Part shown: one piece after another, positions 5,440-8,111 of the stretch | Numbering within the stretch: position 1 is the first letter of the stretch | Layout: each line of letters opens with the position of its first letter | Assembly: GCA_041689995.1 (NCBI GenBank) | Contig: JBDNFD010000076.1 | Location: 1 to 8,111 of the forward strand | Origin: DASSWG01 sp041689995 | GTDB taxonomy: Bacteria; Bacteroidota; Bacteroidia; Flavobacteriales; Flavobacteriaceae | Direction of reading: 5' to 3' | Length of the DNA: 8,111 nucleotides | The notes under the pieces: generated by a model | Databases searched by the model: none | The model's input: the letters and a program-made list of their open reading frames with translations, nothing else | What the model was told of the DNA's origin: nothing | Made by a program: the position numbers and the translations under genes

Positions 5440-5754
5440 TTATCCCAGTCCCGGAATGTTCGGCATTCCTTCTTTTGCGACTGCAGCAAGTTCGTTTTCG
5501 TTGATCGAAGTAGCTTTTTTGATCGCTTTATTCAAGGTCGAAATAAGATAATCTTCCAACTGGTCTTTGTCTTGGAACAATTCTTCGGCAATGGAAATAT
5601 TCTTAATTTCCCGATTTGCGGTCAAGGTGATTTTCAGTAAACCATCGCTGGAAGATTCGTCCAAAAGTACGGCGTCCAGCCGCTTTTTAGTTTCTTCCAC
5701 TTTTTGCTGGGTTTCTTTGAGTTTAGCCATCATTCCCATCATATCTCCGAACAT
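5440..5754 (-). CDS. ybaB: YbaB/EbfC family nucleoid-associated DNA-binding protein
   Basis: This 104-residue protein is a member of the YbaB/EbfC family of small dimeric DNA-binding proteins that coat the nucleoid and affect gene expression. The N-terminal methionine-rich helix (GDMMGMMAKLKETQQKVEE, about 3-21) is typical. So is the central strand region with GLLKITLTANREIKNISI (about 38-55), which runs into a long C-terminal helix and a short GMPNIPGLG tail. The frame could be opened earlier from a TTG at 5815-5817. I chose the ATG at 5752-5754 because homologues begin with MFGDMMGMM and because a promoter-like TATCTTTG lies inside the longer version. It is upstream of the metal transporter by 24 bases, probably as a two-gene unit. 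In many other bacteria ybaB lies between dnaX and recR, so the neighbourhood here is different. Confidence 0.93.
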   Translation of the reverse strand: MFGDMMGMMAKLKETQQKVEETKKRLDAVLLDESSSDGLLKITLTANREIKNISIAEELFQDKDQLEDYLISTLNKAIKKATSINENELAAVAKEGMPNIPGLG

Positions 5755-5777
5755 ACTTTCTGTTTTTAAAGTTTTGG

Positions 5778-5785
5778 CAAAGATA
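5778..5785 (-). promoter_or_regulatory. Putative ybaB promoter -7 box
   Basis: TATCTTTG on the minus strand is an exact TAnnTTTG match, 23 bases before the chosen ybaB ATG. No TTG is seen about 19 bases upstream, so the -33 element is missing or degenerate. Its position supports the shorter ybaB start. Confidence 0.55.
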
Positions 5786-5841
5786 GGGTTTTGCTTGAAA
5801 AGACCTGCGTTCCGCAAAAAAAAAGCATTGTTGAATTTTCA

Positions 5842-5849
5842 TACCTTTG
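5842..5849 (+). promoter_or_regulatory. Putative promoter -7 box of the oligopeptidase gene
   Basis: TACCTTTG exactly fits TAnnTTTG and lies 31 bases before the TTG start codon. TTG triplets upstream are at 8 and 11 bases, too close for a normal -33 box. Together with the ybaB box it forms a divergent promoter pair about 60 bases apart. Confidence 0.5.
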
Positions 5850-5880
5850 TCGTCTTTATAAAATGTCAAAAATCGATTAA

Positions 5881-7965
5881 TTGAAAAAACAAAAACTTCC
5901 ACCCACTGCAAATAAAATCCCCGTGAAACTTGAAAAACATGGAGATGTCCGCATCGATAATTATTATTGGTTGAAAGATCGGGACAACCCAGAAGTGATT
6001 GATTATTTGGAGCGGGAAAATGAATATAATGACCAAATGACCGCGCACACGAAAAAATTCCAGAAAGATCTTTTTCTGGAAATGAAAGCGCGCATCAAGG
6101 AAGACGACGAATCGGTTCCGTATAAATACAATGGATATTGGTACTATTTGAAATTTGAAAAGGGAAAAGGTTATCCCATGTATTTTCGGAAAAAGGAGAC
6201 TTTGGTCGCCCAGGAAGAATTGCTTTTTGATTGTAATGAAATGGCGCGGGGACAGGCCTATTTTCACCTTGCGGGAATTAGCATTAGTGAAGATAATAAT
6301 ATGGTTTCTTTTGGAATTGACACTATTGGCAGAAGAAATTATATTTTGCAGGTCAAAAAACTTTCAACGGACAAAATTTTAGCGTTGAAAATCGAAAATA
6401 CCACTGGTGGTTCGACTTGGGCCAGCGATAACAAAACGTTGTTCTATACGCGAAAAGATGAAGAAACGCTGCGTTCCAATAAAATTTTCAAACACTTTTT
6501 AGGTAATTCGCCCGAAAAAGATGAATTGGTTTATTTTGAAAAAGACGAAGCTTTCCACAGTCATATTTATAAATCTAAATCGAAAAAATATTTGATTATC
6601 GGTTCGCATAGTACGCTTTCAGATGAATTTCATATTCTGGAAGCAAACGATCCGAATGGGGATTTCCGTGTTTTTCAACCCAGAATAAAAGGATTGGAAT
6701 ATGCAATTTCCCATTATGAAGAGCATTTTTACATTTTGACCAATAAAGATGGCGCGATAAATTTCAAGATGATGAAAACGCCAGTGGGTAAGACTTCCGC
6801 AGATAATTGGAAAGAAGTTATCGGCCATCGGGAAGATGTTTTGTTGGAAGATTTTGATCTTTTCAAAAACCATTTTGTGTTGAGTGAACGCTCCCAAGGA
6901 TTGAACAATATCCGCATTATGCGTTGGGACAAAACCGTTGATTATTATTTGCCTTTTGACAATGAAACCTATATGGCTTCCACGGGAAACAATCCTGATT
7001 TTGATACCAATATTTTGCGCTATGTTTATAATTCAATGACCACGCCGGCTTCGGTGATCGATTTTAATATGGATACCAAAGAAAGTGTGGTGATGAAAGA
7101 ACAGGAAGTTTTGGACCCTTCTTTCGACAAAACGAATTATTTTTCCGAAAGATTATGGGCTACAGCGTCTGATGGTGTGAAAATACCCATGTCGGTGGTT
7201 TATAAGGCCTGCCCGACCGAAAGGGGCGGGGGAATAAAATTAGATGGTAAAAATCCGTTGCTGCAATATGGCTACGGAAGTTACGGCCACACGGAAGATC
7301 CTTCATTTTCCACTACGCGCCTGAGTTTGTTGGACCGCGGATTTATTTTTGTCATTGCCCATGTTCGCGGGGGTGAATATTTGGGTAGAAATTGGTATGA
7401 AGACGGAAAATTATTGAAAAAGGAAAACACCTTTTCCGATTTTATTGCATGCAGTAAATATTTGATCGAACAAGGATATACTTCCCCAAAACATTTGTAC
7501 GCAATGGGCGGTTCTGCTGGTGGATTATTGATGGGTGGAATCATGAATAAAGCCCCAGAACATTATAACGGAATTATTGCTTCCGTTCCTTTTGTAGATG
7601 TTTTGACGACGATGTTGGACGACAGTATTCCGCTTACAACCGGGGAATATGACGAATGGGGCAACCCGAACGATAAAGAATATTACGAGTATATGAAACA
7701 ATATTCGCCTTACGATAATGTTTCTGAAAAAAACTACCCAAATCTTCTCGTCACAACTGGTTTGCACGATTCGCAAGTACAATATTGGGAACCCGCAAAA
7801 TGGGTTGCAAAATTGCGGGAGTTGAAAACCGGAAATTCCATTCTATTGTTGCACACCAACATGAAAGCAGGGCACGGCGGTGCTTCCGGTCGATTTGAAG
7901 CCTTGAAAGAAACCGCTGAAGAATTTGCGTTTATCTTGGATTTGGAAGGGAAAATCATTGGTTAA
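5881..7965 (+). CDS. ptrB: Oligopeptidase B-like serine peptidase (family S9A)
   Basis: This 694-residue protein is a prolyl-oligopeptidase-family peptidase most like oligopeptidase B, which cleaves short peptides after Arg or Lys. The N-terminal part (about 60-410) is the seven-bladed propeller region that limits substrate size. The C-terminal alpha/beta hydrolase domain carries the triad S545 (GGSAGG), D630 (GLHDSQVQYWEP) and H665 (AGHGG). The spacings of 85 and 35 residues equal those of the E. coli enzyme (S532, D617, H652). E589 and D591 in GEYDEWGNP correspond to the acidic residues that give basic P1 specificity. No signal peptide is seen, so a cytoplasmic location is likely. The start is TTG, supported by an upstream in-frame TAA and the conserved YYWLKDR motif at 28-34. 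Odd points are a GC-rich insert at residues 443-451 and Ser475 where E. coli OpB has Asp462. Only 18 bases separate its stop from the stop of the convergent transposase. Confidence 0.93.
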   Translation: MKKQKLPPTANKIPVKLEKHGDVRIDNYYWLKDRDNPEVIDYLERENEYNDQMTAHTKKFQKDLFLEMKARIKEDDESVPYKYNGYWYYLKFEKGKGYPMYFRKKETLVAQEELLFDCNEMARGQAYFHLAGISISEDNNMVSFGIDTIGRRNYILQVKKLSTDKILALKIENTTGGSTWASDNKTLFYTRKDEETLRSNKIFKHFLGNSPEKDELVYFEKDEAFHSHIYKSKSKKYLIIGSHSTLSDEFHILEANDPNGDFRVFQPRIKGLEYAISHYEEHFYILTNKDGAINFKMMKTPVGKTSADNWKEVIGHREDVLLEDFDLFKNHFVLSERSQGLNNIRIMRWDKTVDYYLPFDNETYMASTGNNPDFDTNILRYVYNSMTTPASVIDFNMDTKESVVMKEQEVLDPSFDKTNYFSERLWATASDGVKIPMSVVYKACPTERGGGIKLDGKNPLLQYGYGSYGHTEDPSFSTTRLSLLDRGFIFVIAHVRGGEYLGRNWYEDGKLLKKENTFSDFIACSKYLIEQGYTSPKHLYAMGGSAGGLLMGGIMNKAPEHYNGIIASVPFVDVLTTMLDDSIPLTTGEYDEWGNPNDKEYYEYMKQYSPYDNVSEKNYPNLLVTTGLHDSQVQYWEPAKWVAKLRELKTGNSILLLHTNMKAGHGGASGRFEALKETAEEFAFILDLEGKIIG
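7207..7232 (+). repeat. GC-rich hairpin-forming micro-insertion inside the oligopeptidase gene
   Basis: Of these 26 bases 21 are G or C, in a gene that is otherwise AT-rich. The left half (CCTGCCC) can pair with the right half (GGGGCGGGGG) through an imperfect stem around GACCGAAA. It encodes residues A443 to G451 in frame, between VVYK and IKLDGKNP, where relatives are expected to have a short link before the conserved NPLLQYGYGSYG motif. It looks like a small repeat inserted without breaking the frame. Confidence 0.45.
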
Positions 7966-8111
7966 AATTTTAGAGGTCGCTACTTAAGTGCATATTAATT
8001 TTCTATGATATAATTTAGGTTTATCCATCATTCTAGAAATAAGGTTGTGCCATATAGTTTTCTTGCTTCCACTTCTGTTCAATCGGTAACAAAATTCGTC
8101 AAAGTATCCAT
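7966..8111 (-). mobile_element. End of an IS1595-family insertion sequence abutting the oligopeptidase gene
   Basis: The transposase fragment lies so close to the peptidase stop codon that the IS terminus must lie within about 7966-7983. GAGGTCGCTAC at 7973-7983 is a candidate terminal repeat, but with the other end missing this cannot be confirmed. The exact boundary and target duplication are therefore uncertain. No intrinsic terminator for the peptidase gene is visible before the element. Confidence 0.5.
7984..8109 (-). CDS. IS1595/ISXO2-like transposase, C-terminal fragment (5' end outside window)
   Basis: On the minus strand an open frame enters from the right edge and ends at a TAA (7986-7984), giving 41 residues. 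It begins GYFDEFCYRLNRSGSKKTIW, followed by HNLISRMM. As I recall the family, this matches the C-terminal end of ISXO2-like DDE transposases of the IS1595 family: a Y-x-D-E-F-x-x-R-x-N-R motif followed by a hydrophobic LL-x-R-M helix. The catalytic acidic residues are outside the window. The frame has no internal stop in the visible portion. It converges on the oligopeptidase gene with only 18 bases between stop codons. Identification is by motif memory, not by search. Confidence 0.72.
   Translation of the reverse strand, partial: GYFDEFCYRLNRSGSKKTIWHNLISRMMDKPKLYHRKLICT

Noticed and set aside
5755..5817. N-terminal 21-residue extension of YbaB from a TTG codon
   Set aside because: The family begins at MFGDMMGMM, and a TATCTTTG promoter box lies within the extension.
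5567..5884. Plus-strand frame of 105 codons opposite ybaB
   Set aside because: It is fully antisense to ybaB for most of its length and resembles no known family.
5866..6267. Minus-strand frame of 133 codons opposite the start of the oligopeptidase gene
   Set aside because: It is a shadow of the peptidase coding frame: hydrophobic, low-information product, no promoter of its own, and it overlaps the conserved YYWLKDR region on the other strand.
7966..7983. Terminator for the oligopeptidase gene
   Set aside because: The 18 bases before the transposase stop contain no usable stem followed by a T run.
1..8111. CRISPR arrays, tRNA or rRNA genes
   Set aside because: No regularly spaced identical repeats and no tRNA or rRNA sequence were seen on either strand.

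Overview
The window looks like a chromosomal segment from a member of the Bacteroidota, most likely Flavobacteriia or a close relative. Four things point there: AT-rich DNA; a PorX-type response regulator fused to a PglZ domain, which is a Bacteroidota hallmark; several upstream boxes matching the Bacteroidota -7 element TAnnTTTG, one with a TTG box 19 bases upstream; and no consistent Shine-Dalgarno sequences.

Layout, left to right. Positions 1-139 hold the 3' end of an ISAs1-like insertion sequence (transposase C-terminus plus terminal repeat). Positions 140-567 are essentially non-coding: a strong hairpin terminator, two AT-rich hairpins, a doubtful 61-codon ORF, and the rplS terminator. 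On the minus strand follow rplS (568-921), tsaE (1082-1486) and porX (1697-3256). Between tsaE and porX lies a 210-base gap with degenerate REP-like repeats. Divergent from porX is an HD-domain phosphohydrolase (3316-4548, plus). Its stop codon abuts the stop of a convergent cation diffusion facilitator (4549-5415, minus). Just upstream of the transporter in the same direction is a YbaB/EbfC nucleoid protein (5440-5754, minus). Divergent from ybaB is an oligopeptidase B-like S9A peptidase (5881-7965, plus). The right edge (7984-8109, minus) is the C-terminus of a second, unrelated transposase, IS1595/ISXO2-like.

Most content is housekeeping: ribosomal protein bL19, tRNA t6A biosynthesis (TsaE), nucleoid organisation and metal efflux. 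PorX is the most clade-specific gene, the response regulator tied to type IX secretion control. I see no evidence for a new multi-gene system. The most notable signals are IS elements of two families at the two ends, an in-frame GC-rich micro-insertion in the peptidase gene together with a changed P2-subsite residue, a possible rplS leader, REP-like repeats next to porX, and non-ATG starts for three of the seven complete genes.
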